A stretch of 64,000 nucleotides of DNA from Bacteroides zhangwenhongii (GTDB lineage: Bacteria > Bacteroidota > Bacteroidia > Bacteroidales > Bacteroidaceae), in assembly GCF_009193325.2 (NCBI RefSeq), contig NZ_CP059856.1:4588001-4652000 (forward strand). The letters run 5' to 3'. The notes beneath the pieces are model-generated. The model worked only from the letters and a program-made list of their open reading frames with translations, had not been told where the DNA came from and made no database searches. Position 1 is the stretch's first letter. Each line of letters begins with the position of its first letter. Both the position numbers and the translations under genes were made by a program. Shown one piece after another: positions 56,879-64,000 of this stretch.

Positions 56879-56908
56879 ATTGTTATAACGTTTAAGTTAA
56901 ATTGAGGA

Positions 56909-56916
56909 CAAAGATA
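56909..56916 (-). promoter_or_regulatory. Putative -7 promoter element of the META gene
   Basis: On the minus strand TATCTTTG matches TAnnTTTG, 30 bp before the ATG. Confidence 0.5.
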
Positions 56917-56993
56917 CCAAAAAAAATGAGAATAGACTTCACAAAGGTAAATAAAAAGAGAGCGAGACGAATGATTATCTAAAAATAATCACG

Positions 56994-57001
56994 TATATTT
57001 G
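56994..57001 (+). promoter_or_regulatory. Putative -7 promoter element for the 57052-59788 genes
   Basis: TATATTTG matches TAnnTTTG, 50 bp before the ATG at 57052. Confidence 0.5.
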
Positions 57002-57051
57002 CTCCATAAACAATTCTAATATTCTTAATTTTTAATTCGCAATTAAAGAAA

Positions 57052-58245
57052 ATGGGTAGAGTTCTTATTATTGGTGCAGGTGGTGTTGGTACTGTCGTTG
57101 CACACAAAGTGGCACAGAATGCCGACATTTTTACAGATATAATGATTGCCAGCCGTACGAAAGAGAAATGCGATAAAATCGTCGAGGCAATAGGTAACCC
57201 CAATATAAAAACAGCAAAAGTCGATGCCGACAATGTGGACGAGCTGGTAGCTCTGTTCAATGATTTCAAACCGGAAATGGTGATTAACGTTGCCCTCCCC
57301 TATCAGGACCTAACCATTATGGAAGCGTGTCTGAAAGCAGGAGTAAACTATTTGGATACCGCCAATTACGAGCCGAAAGATGAAGCTCATTTCGAATACA
57401 GTTGGCAATGGGCATATCACGACCGTTTCAAAGAAGCAGGACTGACAGCCATTCTTGGTTGTGGATTCGACCCGGGAGTAAGCGGTATTTATACAGCTTA
57501 TGCAGCCAAACATTATTTCGATGAGATTCATTATCTGGATATTGTAGATTGTAATGCCGGAAACCACCACAAGGCATTTGCAACAAACTTCAATCCGGAA
57601 ATCAATATCCGTGAGATTACGCAGAACGGACGTTATTATGAAAACGGTAAATGGGTAACTACCGGTCCTCTGGAAATTCATAAGGACCTGACTTATCCGA
57701 ATATCGGTCCACGTGATTCATACCTTCTATATCATGAGGAACTGGAATCATTGGTAAAACATTTCCCGACTATCAAACGTGCACGTTTTTGGATGACTTT
57801 CGGACAAGAATACCTAACTCATTTACGCGTTATCCAAAACATTGGCATGGCTCGCATTGACGAGGTCGATTATAATGGGGTGAAGATTGTACCTCTGCAA
57901 TTCCTCAAAGCAGTTCTGCCTAACCCGCAGGACTTGGGCGAAAACTACGAAGGCGAAACTTCTATCGGCTGCCGTATACGTGGTTTGAAAGACGGAAAAG
58001 AACGCACCTACTATGTGTACAATAATTGCAGCCACCAGGAAGCATACAAAGAAACAGGTATGCAGGGAGTGAGCTATACAACCGGAGTTCCGGCAATGAT
58101 CGGAGCTATGATGTTCTTTAAAGGCGAATGGAAACGTCCGGGCGTAAACAACGTTGAAGAATTCAATCCGGATCCGTTCATGGAACAACTCAATAAACAA
58201 GGCCTTCCGTGGCATGAAGAGTTCGACAAAGATTTGGAATTGTAA
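57052..58245 (+). CDS. Carboxynorspermidine synthase (saccharopine dehydrogenase family)
   Basis: A 397-residue NAD(P)-dependent enzyme of the saccharopine dehydrogenase/LYS9 family, most like carboxynorspermidine dehydrogenase (synthase), which condenses aspartate semialdehyde with a diamine in the alternative polyamine pathway. The Rossmann motif VLIIGAGGVGTVVAHK is at the N terminus; NVALPYQDLTIMEACLKAGVNYLDTANYE and ILGCGFDPGVSGIYTAYA are family signatures. The decarboxylase partner (nspC) is not in the window. It probably shares a transcript with bcp, whose ATG is 29 bp downstream. Confidence 0.9.
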   Translation: MGRVLIIGAGGVGTVVAHKVAQNADIFTDIMIASRTKEKCDKIVEAIGNPNIKTAKVDADNVDELVALFNDFKPEMVINVALPYQDLTIMEACLKAGVNYLDTANYEPKDEAHFEYSWQWAYHDRFKEAGLTAILGCGFDPGVSGIYTAYAAKHYFDEIHYLDIVDCNAGNHHKAFATNFNPEINIREITQNGRYYENGKWVTTGPLEIHKDLTYPNIGPRDSYLLYHEELESLVKHFPTIKRARFWMTFGQEYLTHLRVIQNIGMARIDEVDYNGVKIVPLQFLKAVLPNPQDLGENYEGETSIGCRIRGLKDGKERTYYVYNNCSHQEAYKETGMQGVSYTTGVPAMIGAMMFFKGEWKRPGVNNVEEFNPDPFMEQLNKQGLPWHEEFDKDLEL

Positions 58246-58274
58246 GAGTAGCCCTGTTCGATAAAAAGAAAGTT

Positions 58275-58730
58275 ATGATAAACGTAGGAGATAAAGCACC
58301 GGAAATCTTGGGAATCAATGAAAAAGGCGAAGAAATCCGTTTAAGTGCTTATAAAGGGAAAAAGATTGTGTTGTACTTCTATCCGAAAGACAACACGTCG
58401 GGGTGTACCGCGCAAGCGTGTAATCTGCGCGACAACTACTCCGAACTACGCAAAGCCGGCTATGAAGTAATCGGTGTCAGTGTAGACAATGAGAAATCAC
58501 ATCAGAAATTCATCGAGAAAAACAATCTTCCTTTCACGCTGATTGCCGATACTGACAAGAAATTAGTAGAAGAGTTCGGTGTGTGGGGAGAAAAGAAGCT
58601 GTACGGACGCGCTTACATGGGAACTTTCCGCACTACTTTCCTGATTAATGAAGAAGGAATAGTAGAACGGATTATCACTCCCAAAGAGGTGAAGACCAAA
58701 GAACACGCCGCACAGATTTTAAATCAATAA
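58275..58730 (+). CDS. bcp: Thioredoxin-dependent peroxiredoxin (BCP/PrxQ)
   Basis: A 151-residue AhpC/TSA-family peroxidase of the BCP/PrxQ type. The peroxidatic Cys is in FYPKDNTSGCTAQACNLRD, with the second Cys five residues on (CTxxxC), the normal PrxQ resolving arrangement; YGRAYMGTFRTTFLI is another signature. It reduces hydrogen peroxide and organic peroxides using thioredoxin. It lies 23 bp before recA. Confidence 0.95.
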   Translation: MINVGDKAPEILGINEKGEEIRLSAYKGKKIVLYFYPKDNTSGCTAQACNLRDNYSELRKAGYEVIGVSVDNEKSHQKFIEKNNLPFTLIADTDKKLVEEFGVWGEKKLYGRAYMGTFRTTFLINEEGIVERIITPKEVKTKEHAAQILNQ

Positions 58731-58753
58731 ATCTATTAATTGTAGAATAAGGT

Positions 58754-59788
58754 ATGGCAAAGAAAGACGAACTTAATTTTGAAACAGATAATAAAATGGC
58801 ATCAAGCGAAAAACTAAAAGCCTTACAGGCAGCCATGGAAAAGATAGAAAAGAGCTTCGGTAAAGGTTCTATCATGAAAATGGGTGACGACAGTGTTGAA
58901 CAAGTAGAAGTGATCCCGACAGGCTCCATAGCCTTGAACGTGGCACTTGGCGTGGGAGGTTACCCAAGAGGTAGAATCATCGAAATTTATGGTCCGGAAT
59001 CTTCCGGTAAAACGACATTGGCCATTCATGCCATTGCCGAAGCACAAAAGGCTGGCGGTATAGCAGCTTTCATTGATGCAGAACATGCTTTCGACCGTTT
59101 CTATGCATCTAAACTAGGTGTAAACATCGATGACCTGTACATCTCCCAGCCGGACAACGGGGAGCAGGCATTGGAAATTGCAGAACAACTGATCCGTTCC
59201 TCCGCTATCGACATTATCGTAATCGACTCCGTTGCCGCATTGACTCCTAAAGCTGAAATTGAAGGTGACATGGGTGACAACAAAGTAGGTCTTCAGGCAC
59301 GTTTGATGTCTCAGGCATTACGTAAGTTGACAGCAGCAGTCAGCAAGACACGTACAACTTGTATCTTTATCAATCAGTTGCGTGAGAAAATCGGTGTAAT
59401 GTTCGGCAGTCCGGAAACAACTACCGGTGGTAATGCCTTAAAATTCTACGCATCCGTACGTTTGGATATCCGTCCGGGACAACCGATCAAAGATGGTGAA
59501 GAGATTCTGGGCAAACTGACTAAAGTAAAAGTCGTGAAGAATAAAGTGGCTCCTCCTTTCCGGAGAGCAGAATTTGATATCATGTTCGGTGAAGGTATCT
59601 CCCATTCCGGAGAAATCGTTGACTTGGGTGCCGATCTGGGAATCATCAAGAAAAGCGGTTCATGGTATAGTTACAACGACACGAAGCTGGGACAGGGACG
59701 CGATGCCGCCAAACAATGTATTGCCGACAATCCGGAACTTGCAGAAGAGCTGGAAGGACTGATCTTTGAAGAGTTAAAGAAAAAATAA
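58754..59788 (+). CDS. recA: Recombinase RecA
   Basis: A 344-residue RecA. Walker A is [19 protein letters not shown], Walker [11 protein letters not shown], and the conserved loops [12 protein letters not shown] and [20 protein letters not shown] are complete. The N-terminal segment is slightly extended ([20 protein letters not shown]), as in other Bacteroidales. It pairs homologous DNA and activates the SOS response. No SOS box was recognised. The gene ends before a tandem 15-bp repeat and a strong bidirectional terminator. Confidence 0.98.
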   Translation: MAKKDELNFETDNKMASSEKLKALQAAMEKIEKSFGKGSIMKMGDDSVEQVEVIPTGSIALNVALGVGGYPRGRIIEIYGPESSGKTTLAIHAIAEAQKAGGIAAFIDAEHAFDRFYASKLGVNIDDLYISQPDNGEQALEIAEQLIRSSAIDIIVIDSVAALTPKAEIEGDMGDNKVGLQARLMSQALRKLTAAVSKTRTTCIFINQLREKIGVMFGSPETTTGGNALKFYASVRLDIRPGQPIKDGEEILGKLTKVKVVKNKVAPPFRRAEFDIMFGEGISHSGEIVDLGADLGIIKKSGSWYSYNDTKLGQGRDAAKQCIADNPELAEELEGLIFEELKKK

Positions 59789-59813
59789 TCACTCCCACCT
59801 TACAGTTTTTCAA

Positions 59814-59843
59814 AGCTGTAATCGGAGGAGCTGTAATCGGAGG
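59814..59843 (+). repeat. Tandem 15-bp repeat after recA
   Basis: AGCTGTAATCGGAGG occurs twice, head to tail (59814-59828 and 59829-59843), between the recA stop and the terminator. Probably a slippage duplication without coding role. Confidence 0.75.
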
Positions 59844-59857
59844 GTTGAGGGTTGTAC

Positions 59858-59908
59858 AAAAAGAAGTGGGAGAATATCGTACGAAACGAACATTCTCCCA
59901 CTTCTTTT
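59858..59908. terminator. Long bidirectional terminator between recA and the YeiH-type gene
   Basis: AAAAGAAGTGGGAGAAT pairs perfectly with ATTCTCCCACTTCTTTT, with an inner TCGT/ACGA pair. A and T runs flank both sides, so it should stop both convergent genes. Confidence 0.93.
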
Positions 59909-59934
59909 ATATATTATCTTATCCTTATTCTTAC

Positions 59935-60930
59935 TTATGCAAAATAATAGATATATGCCAATGTACTCAAACTAATGACTACCCATAACGCTATTCCCTG
60001 CAATAACGGTTTTACGCCAACTGCTTTCAGAACATCTATCGAAAGAGAAGCACCAATAAAGAACATCGTAATTGTCAATGTCTTGCGAGCAATTCCATTA
60101 ATAGCATTTCCAATTTCCGGCATTCCATCCAGCAAATAAGTATTTACGATCATTGCCAGTACAAAGTAGAAAATAAACCAGGGAATACTAATCTTCTGCC
60201 CCTTACTCTTAAAAATGAATGAAGTAGCGAAAGCTATCGGAATAATCCAAAGAGCACGAGTCAATTTGATGGTAGTAGCCACCTTCAAAGCCTCCTCTCC
60301 ATAAGCAGCACCGGCTCCAACCACAGAACTTGTATCATGGATAGCAATAGCCGCCCAAGTACCAAACTCATGTTCGCTCATGTTCAGAGCATGACCAATC
60401 ATTGGAAATATGAAAAGCGCGATAGCATTCAAAATAAAGATAGTACCCAATGCCACAGACATTTCACTATCTTTTGCCTTCAATACCGGTCCTACTGCCG
60501 CAATGGCACTACCACCGCAAATAGCCGTTCCCGAACTGATCAGATAAGAAGTATTTCTATCTATCTTAAATATCTTGCGTCCGATAAACCAACCTATCGC
60601 CAATGTACCTACCACCGAAATAATAGTAAACTCCATCCCTTCCTTACCGGAAGCCAACGCTGATTGCAGATTCATACCGAATCCTAATCCGACAACGGAG
60701 TATTGCAATAGATATTTAGAAGTCTTTTTATTGAATTTCGGATGTGCCTGTCCGCAAGTCAATGCAAAAATAAGTCCGAGGAACAGAGCTACCGGAGGAG
60801 TCACCCATGCAGACCATGCCTGCAAACCCGGAATATAATCCAAAAATAAGAAAAGAGTCAAAGTAGAAAGCAGGGCGACATAAATAGTCTTATTTTTTGC
60901 CTGCAATGTTTTTGTAGCTGTTGAAATCAT
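59935..60930 (-). CDS. YeiH-family (UPF0324) inner-membrane protein, putative sulfate exporter
   Basis: From the preferred start MISTATKTLQAKNK (the frame opens 15 codons earlier, over the promoter element) the product is 331 residues with about ten membrane helices. Signatures of the UPF0324/YeiH family are YSVVGLGFGMNLQSAL, SSGTAICGGSAIAAVGP and AIHDTSSVVGAGAAYG. The family is annotated as putative sulfate exporter or transporter; experimental support is thin, so the substrate is uncertain. It is transcribed alone. Confidence 0.88.
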   Translation of the reverse strand: MISTATKTLQAKNKTIYVALLSTLTLFLFLDYIPGLQAWSAWVTPPVALFLGLIFALTCGQAHPKFNKKTSKYLLQYSVVGLGFGMNLQSALASGKEGMEFTIISVVGTLAIGWFIGRKIFKIDRNTSYLISSGTAICGGSAIAAVGPVLKAKDSEMSVALGTIFILNAIALFIFPMIGHALNMSEHEFGTWAAIAIHDTSSVVGAGAAYGEEALKVATTIKLTRALWIIPIAFATSFIFKSKGQKISIPWFIFYFVLAMIVNTYLLDGMPEIGNAINGIARKTLTITMFFIGASLSIDVLKAVGVKPLLQGIALWVVISLSTLAYIYYFA

Positions 60931-60961
60931 ATAATATATCTTTAATTGTTTTTCTGGAGCG

Positions 60962-60969
60962 CAAAGGTA
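60962..60969 (-). promoter_or_regulatory. Putative -7 promoter element of the YeiH-type gene
   Basis: On the minus strand TACCTTTG matches TAnnTTTG, 31 bp before the ATG at 60930, which supports the shorter start. Confidence 0.5.
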
Positions 60970-61172
60970 TGACAAACAATCAAGACACGCTAATCGTTTC
61001 TAATTATACGTTATAACTTTTAGTTATAGCTCTAACCTCTTCTTTATCAAGATTACCTTATTACACTTCTACAATATCTTTTCCAAAAGGTGATAACGCT
61101 AATACCGCCAAGCAACAACCATAAAAGATTCATTAAACAGCCCATATAAAAGTCAGATTTTATTTCTATCTA

Positions 61173-61901
61173 TCAGTCTAATAATCCCGGATAAAAGTAC
61201 TTTACCCACGCTACATAAGTATCTTGAGCAGAGAGACAAGTATCTAGCAAATATCCACGAGTAGTCGCGAACTCCCTAAGTCCACGATAATAAAATTGCT
61301 TATGGCGCTCATCTATAATAAATGGAACGATATTATGACGAAGGCATTCACGAAACATAATCAGCCGCCCTACCCTACCATTACCATCTTGAAATGGATG
61401 AATTCTTTCAAAACAATAATGATATTCTATAATATCTTCAAATGTTACACAGACAATTGAATAGTATTTATCATTCAAATTCGCTATTTCCGCATCTACA
61501 TTATCAGGCATTACAGTCTGAATACCTCCAACCTCATTTGGATATTTTTTCCAATCACCTACATTAAACCAAGCTTTCGCTGCATCCGCCGTTCCAGTTT
61601 TCAATATTCGATGAAATTCTTTAATCAATTTTCCAGATAAGGGTTCATCAATGGTATCAAGCAAATAATCAAAAGCCACAAAATGATTGGATGTCTCAAT
61701 TATATCATCAACCGGTACAGCCTCTTCATCCCTAAAACCTATAGTACGAGTTTCAAAGATAAAACGAGTTTGTTCTTCAGTAAGCCTACTCCCTTCTATT
61801 CGATTAGAGTTATAAGTCAAACTCACTTGGGTTTTATGATACAATCCCCCTTTTCGCTTAGATTGCTTTTCCTCCAAAAGATATGCAGTAATACTATCCA
61901 T
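61173..61901 (-). CDS. Fic-domain AMP-transferase
   Basis: A 242-residue Fic protein. The active-site motif HPFQDGNGRVGR (HPFx[D/E]GN[G/K]R) is complete, preceded by the usual helix EDIIEYHYCFERI. Near the N terminus TYNSNRIEGSRL contains the inhibitory (S/T)xxxE(G/N) motif, so it is a self-inhibited class II Fic protein. By family it transfers AMP from ATP to hydroxyl side chains of a target protein; the target is unknown. No extra DNA-binding domain is present. It is a single-gene unit. Confidence 0.92.
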   Translation of the reverse strand: MDSITAYLLEEKQSKRKGGLYHKTQVSLTYNSNRIEGSRLTEEQTRFIFETRTIGFRDEEAVPVDDIIETSNHFVAFDYLLDTIDEPLSGKLIKEFHRILKTGTADAAKAWFNVGDWKKYPNEVGGIQTVMPDNVDAEIANLNDKYYSIVCVTFEDIIEYHYCFERIHPFQDGNGRVGRLIMFRECLRHNIVPFIIDERHKQFYYRGLREFATTRGYLLDTCLSAQDTYVAWVKYFYPGLLD

Positions 61902-61929
61902 ACTTCTATCGTTCTTAACAGATGAAGAA

Positions 61930-61937
61930 CAAAGATA
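61930..61937 (-). promoter_or_regulatory. Putative -7 promoter element of the Fic gene
   Basis: On the minus strand TATCTTTG matches TAnnTTTG, 28 bp before the ATG. Confidence 0.5.
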
Positions 61938-62127
61938 GTAAGAAGAATGAGAACTGTATAACTTTTCAATAAACTTTCTTTTCCAATAAACCCATTTCGT
62001 AAAAAAACATTACGCATTTCTGTTTTATCTTCAGTAATAGAAGATTATTTTATTATTCCAATTCATAATCAACTGATTAAATTGTCAAACTGAGCTCACA
62101 AACGGAAACGTTTAACAAAACGCTCTA

Positions 62128-62352
62128 TTAAATAATATACATAATTATTGCGACTAAAGTACATACCAATTCAGTTATTGGATTTGCAACAGATAAAACA
62201 ATCAGTTGAAAAATTTCTTTATTTTCCAATACTATGGAGTCTAATGCTATATATATAGCAACTTGTATCAATATAGATAACATTATCAATTCCACGAATA
62301 AAAACGTATGCTTCAACTTACAGTTGGTTGTAACAGTCTCATTTATTTTCAT
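62128..62352 (-). CDS. Small membrane protein of unknown function
   Basis: I place the start at 62352 (MKINETVTTNCKLKH, 74 residues) because AGGAGAG lies just upstream of this ATG; the frame opens 15 codons earlier. The product has two hydrophobic helices (TFLFVELIMLSILIQVAIYI and LVCTLVAIIMYII) separated by a polar loop with PIT. No family recognised. It could belong to the nearby TM2/GYF cluster, but spacing is large (about 230 bp). The stretch 62398-62586 shows nothing convincing. Confidence 0.5.
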   Translation of the reverse strand: MKINETVTTNCKLKHTFLFVELIMLSILIQVAIYIALDSIVLENKEIFQLIVLSVANPITELVCTLVAIIMYII

Positions 62353-62586
62353 ATTATACTCTCCTATATTACGACTATATTTTTTACAAACTAACAATCT
62401 TTAAAAAGATGAGATTAAGTAAACATATAAAAAGAAAGGATTTGTATTTGATTCCACTTCTACGGAATAATTTATATTTCATCCTTTATTTAATTAGAAT
62501 AAGGGGAAATGACTATCATGAATTAGAAAGACGCTCCTTAAATCTTCCTCATTCACTAAGCCATTCCCCCCACAACAATAACCTAA

Positions 62587-63036
62587 TTAGCCATATTTTT
62601 GATGAAATTCATTATCATTCATCGTAAGTAAAATTATTCCCTCAATAAACGCAATTATAGTAATTAAGACAGGGACAAAAACAGTCCAACAGAAAAACCA
62701 AAATAACAATAAATATGCTATACCTTGTCCATTTTTGCCTAAATAGAATTTATGTATTCCTAATCCACCTAAAAATATAGCAAGCATCCCCGCTGTCGTC
62801 TTACTTTTCGTAGATTGCGCGTATTGAGGAGTATATTGCTGCGTACTCTGAGGCGTTTGTTGGACAGTAACCTGTACCACTGTATTTGACGGAGTTTGTA
62901 CTTCCGACGACTTTTTTTCTTGATTTGGTTCTGTTTGTACTACCGCACCACAATATGCACATTTCCTTTGAAAAGGATCAGCACCCACAATTAATTTATT
63001 GCCACCGCATACGGGGCATTTTATTTCTTCACTCAT
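62587..63036 (-). CDS. Zinc-ribbon and TM2-domain membrane protein
   Basis: Start at MSEEIKCPVCGG (63036), because the upstream codons overlap the previous gene. The 149-residue product begins with a zinc ribbon (CPVCGGNKLIVG, KCAYCGAVV), continues with a Gln/Thr/Ser-rich linker (TVQQTPQSTQQYTPQYAQ), and ends with a TM2 domain of two membrane helices (AGMLAIFLGGLGIHKFYLG, LITIIAFIEGIILL). TM2 proteins are found next to SPFH or GYF_2-type genes in many bacteria; the function is unknown. The ATG lies 1 bp after the stop of the coiled-coil gene. Confidence 0.82.
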   Translation of the reverse strand: MSEEIKCPVCGGNKLIVGADPFQRKCAYCGAVVQTEPNQEKKSSEVQTPSNTVVQVTVQQTPQSTQQYTPQYAQSTKSKTTAGMLAIFLGGLGIHKFYLGKNGQGIAYLLLFWFFCWTVFVPVLITIIAFIEGIILLTMNDNEFHQKYG

Positions 63037-63037
63037 A

Positions 63038-63763
63038 TTACAATGTATTTTTAATGTAAGATATATATTCTGTAAAGTTTTCAATTTCCCGGGTCAAAGT
63101 ATCCATATCCACCTCGACACTCTCTTTCCGTATCTGGAAATACGATTTTAATCCATTCAGCTTGATATTAATATCCTCTACTACAGTTGCATTACGTTCT
63201 AACTTTTCTGCCGGAATAGCCGCTATTTTATCTAACAGAATTTTCAATTGCTGCCCCTGCCTATCTTTCTGTTCACTATCAACATCACGTAAAGCCTGTC
63301 GATACTCCATCATTACCATTTGCGTAGAAGCTAAATGGCTTTTCCGAACCATCACGGATTGCTCTATTTCTTTTTGTTTCTCTGCCTGTACATTCCCACC
63401 GATTCCGACAATGCTAATCAATGCAACAAAGATTAAAAAGATAACAAGTAAACCCGCATAATAGTATTTAGTATCAACAGTATCGGATAAAAAAACATTG
63501 AAAACCAGCATCCAAATAGCTTCCGACAATATGAAGTAAAACAACTGCATACTAATGGAAGTATTACGAACCGTGGTTAATTTTCCATTAGTAAAAAATG
63601 GAAGATTACACAAGAGCATAATCTCTAATATAGAAGTGACCACCATATTAGCGTAAAATAAATGAGTCTTTTCCTCTGGACCTAACAAATAAAACAGTCC
63701 TATCGTAATCCCGACTATCACAAGTATAGCCACAAATAAAATCAAGAAATTCTTTGCTTTCAT
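63038..63763 (-). CDS. Membrane protein with C-terminal coiled coil, unknown function
   Basis: A 241-residue protein with four membrane helices in the first half (LILFVAILVIVGITIGLFYL, VTSILEIMLLCNLPFF, MQLFYFILSEAIWMLVFNVF, YYAGLLVIFLIFVALISIVG) and a cytosolic coiled-coil second half (about 125-241, charged heptads such as EKQKEIEQSVMVRKSHLAS). No catalytic motif. It is adjacent to the TM2 gene and about 45 bp behind the GYF_2 gene, so a three-gene cluster is likely. I do not recognise the family. Confidence 0.65.
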   Translation of the reverse strand: MKAKNFLILFVAILVIVGITIGLFYLLGPEEKTHLFYANMVVTSILEIMLLCNLPFFTNGKLTTVRNTSISMQLFYFILSEAIWMLVFNVFLSDTVDTKYYYAGLLVIFLIFVALISIVGIGGNVQAEKQKEIEQSVMVRKSHLASTQMVMMEYRQALRDVDSEQKDRQGQQLKILLDKIAAIPAEKLERNATVVEDINIKLNGLKSYFQIRKESVEVDMDTLTREIENFTEYISYIKNTL

Positions 63764-63807
63764 AAGTATATATATATGATTAATATTTTAATTTACACAC
63801 TCCACCA

Positions 63808-64000
63808 TTACAAGCCTGGAGGTGGAGGGGGTGGCATTAAAGAGAACAAAGCTGCAATTTCCACAACATTTTCAGCCAACACCCACGATTGTGAGCCGAC
63901 TTTGCAGACATAAGTAGTTTTTGTTAACTGCCCATTCAACGCCATATCTTTCAGAACCTCCATAGTAAAAGGTCCCGTAGTTTGTCCATTTTGTGCTATA
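63808..64000 (-). CDS. GYF_2 (DUF4339)-domain protein, 5' partial
   Basis: Only the last 63 codons are inside the window; the gene continues past 64000. They read IAQNGQTTGPFTMEVLKDMA, then an extension typical of the GYF_2/DUF4339 fold (TTYVCKVGSQSWVLAENVVE), and end in a run of six prolines (MPPPPPPGL). The domain usually recognises proline-rich peptides, and such proteins often carry an N-terminal zinc-ribbon or SPFH domain; what is upstream here cannot be seen. Confidence 0.8.
   Translation of the reverse strand, partial: IAQNGQTTGPFTMEVLKDMALNGQLTKTTYVCKVGSQSWVLAENVVEIAALFSLMPPPPPPGL

Noticed and set aside
62409..62627. 72-codon plus-strand frame
   Set aside because: It overlaps the end of the TM2 gene, and the peptide is rich in Leu/His/Asn with no family pattern.
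1..64000. CRISPR arrays, rRNA operons, prophage or conjugative modules
   Set aside because: No regularly spaced repeats, no rRNA sequence and no structural phage or transfer genes were seen; only the two insertion sequences are mobile elements.

Overview
The window looks like chromosomal DNA of a gut Bacteroides (Bacteroidales). Supporting signs are SusC/SusD pairs, a hybrid two-component regulator, many lipoproteins with short SPII signals, TAnnTTTG-type -7 promoter elements, and protein families typical of the genus. No rRNA, tRNA or CRISPR array was seen.

Region 1 (1-1865): the 3' part of a membrane-bound SpoIIE-type phosphatase and an RsbW-like kinase, ended by a hairpin. Region 2 (1929-33431): a polysaccharide utilisation locus (PUL) for heparin/heparan sulfate. 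Its core order (PL12, surface glycan-binding protein, SusC, SusD, GH88, PL12, sulfatase, DUF3604, ROK kinase, MFS transporter, PL15) matches, as I remember it, the Bacteroides thetaiotaomicron heparin PUL (about BT4652-BT4663). A hybrid two-component regulator lies upstream. Additions here are a further PL12 lipoprotein (7491-9623), a frameshifted GH95-like gene (9736-12005) and a truncated ATPase remnant (6027-6959). In the expected scheme, surface lyases and SusCD/SGBP capture and import oligosaccharides; periplasmic PL12/PL15 cut them to disaccharides; GH88 and the sulfatase process these; MFS and ROK proteins import and phosphorylate the sugar.

Region 3 (33462-37053): a nested transposon block. 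An IS5/IS1182-like element with 13-bp inverted ends is interrupted by a 1365-bp IS256-family element with an 8-bp target duplication. The block ends 2 bp from a VapD-type toxin gene that overlaps a small upstream partner. Region 4 (37082-45290, minus strand): an eight-gene exported-protein operon containing a caspase-like protease, a beta-barrel, a DUF4384-like protein, two LPP20-like small proteins, a lipoprotein, a Sel1/zinc-motif protein and a transglutaminase-like protein. I consider it the best candidate for an undescribed system.

Region 5 (45291-46372) has no convincing protein gene but holds a probable structured RNA and several inverted repeats. Region 6 (46373-60930) is mostly core: nfo, a ClC channel, an ECF sigma/anti-sigma/outer-membrane receptor operon, a DUF4250 gene, dnaK, a META-domain lipoprotein, carboxynorspermidine synthase, bcp, recA and a YeiH-type membrane protein. 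Region 7 (61173-64000): a Fic protein, a small membrane protein and a TM2/coiled-coil/GYF_2 cluster that runs off the window.

All family assignments come from reading the sequence; no database search was done.
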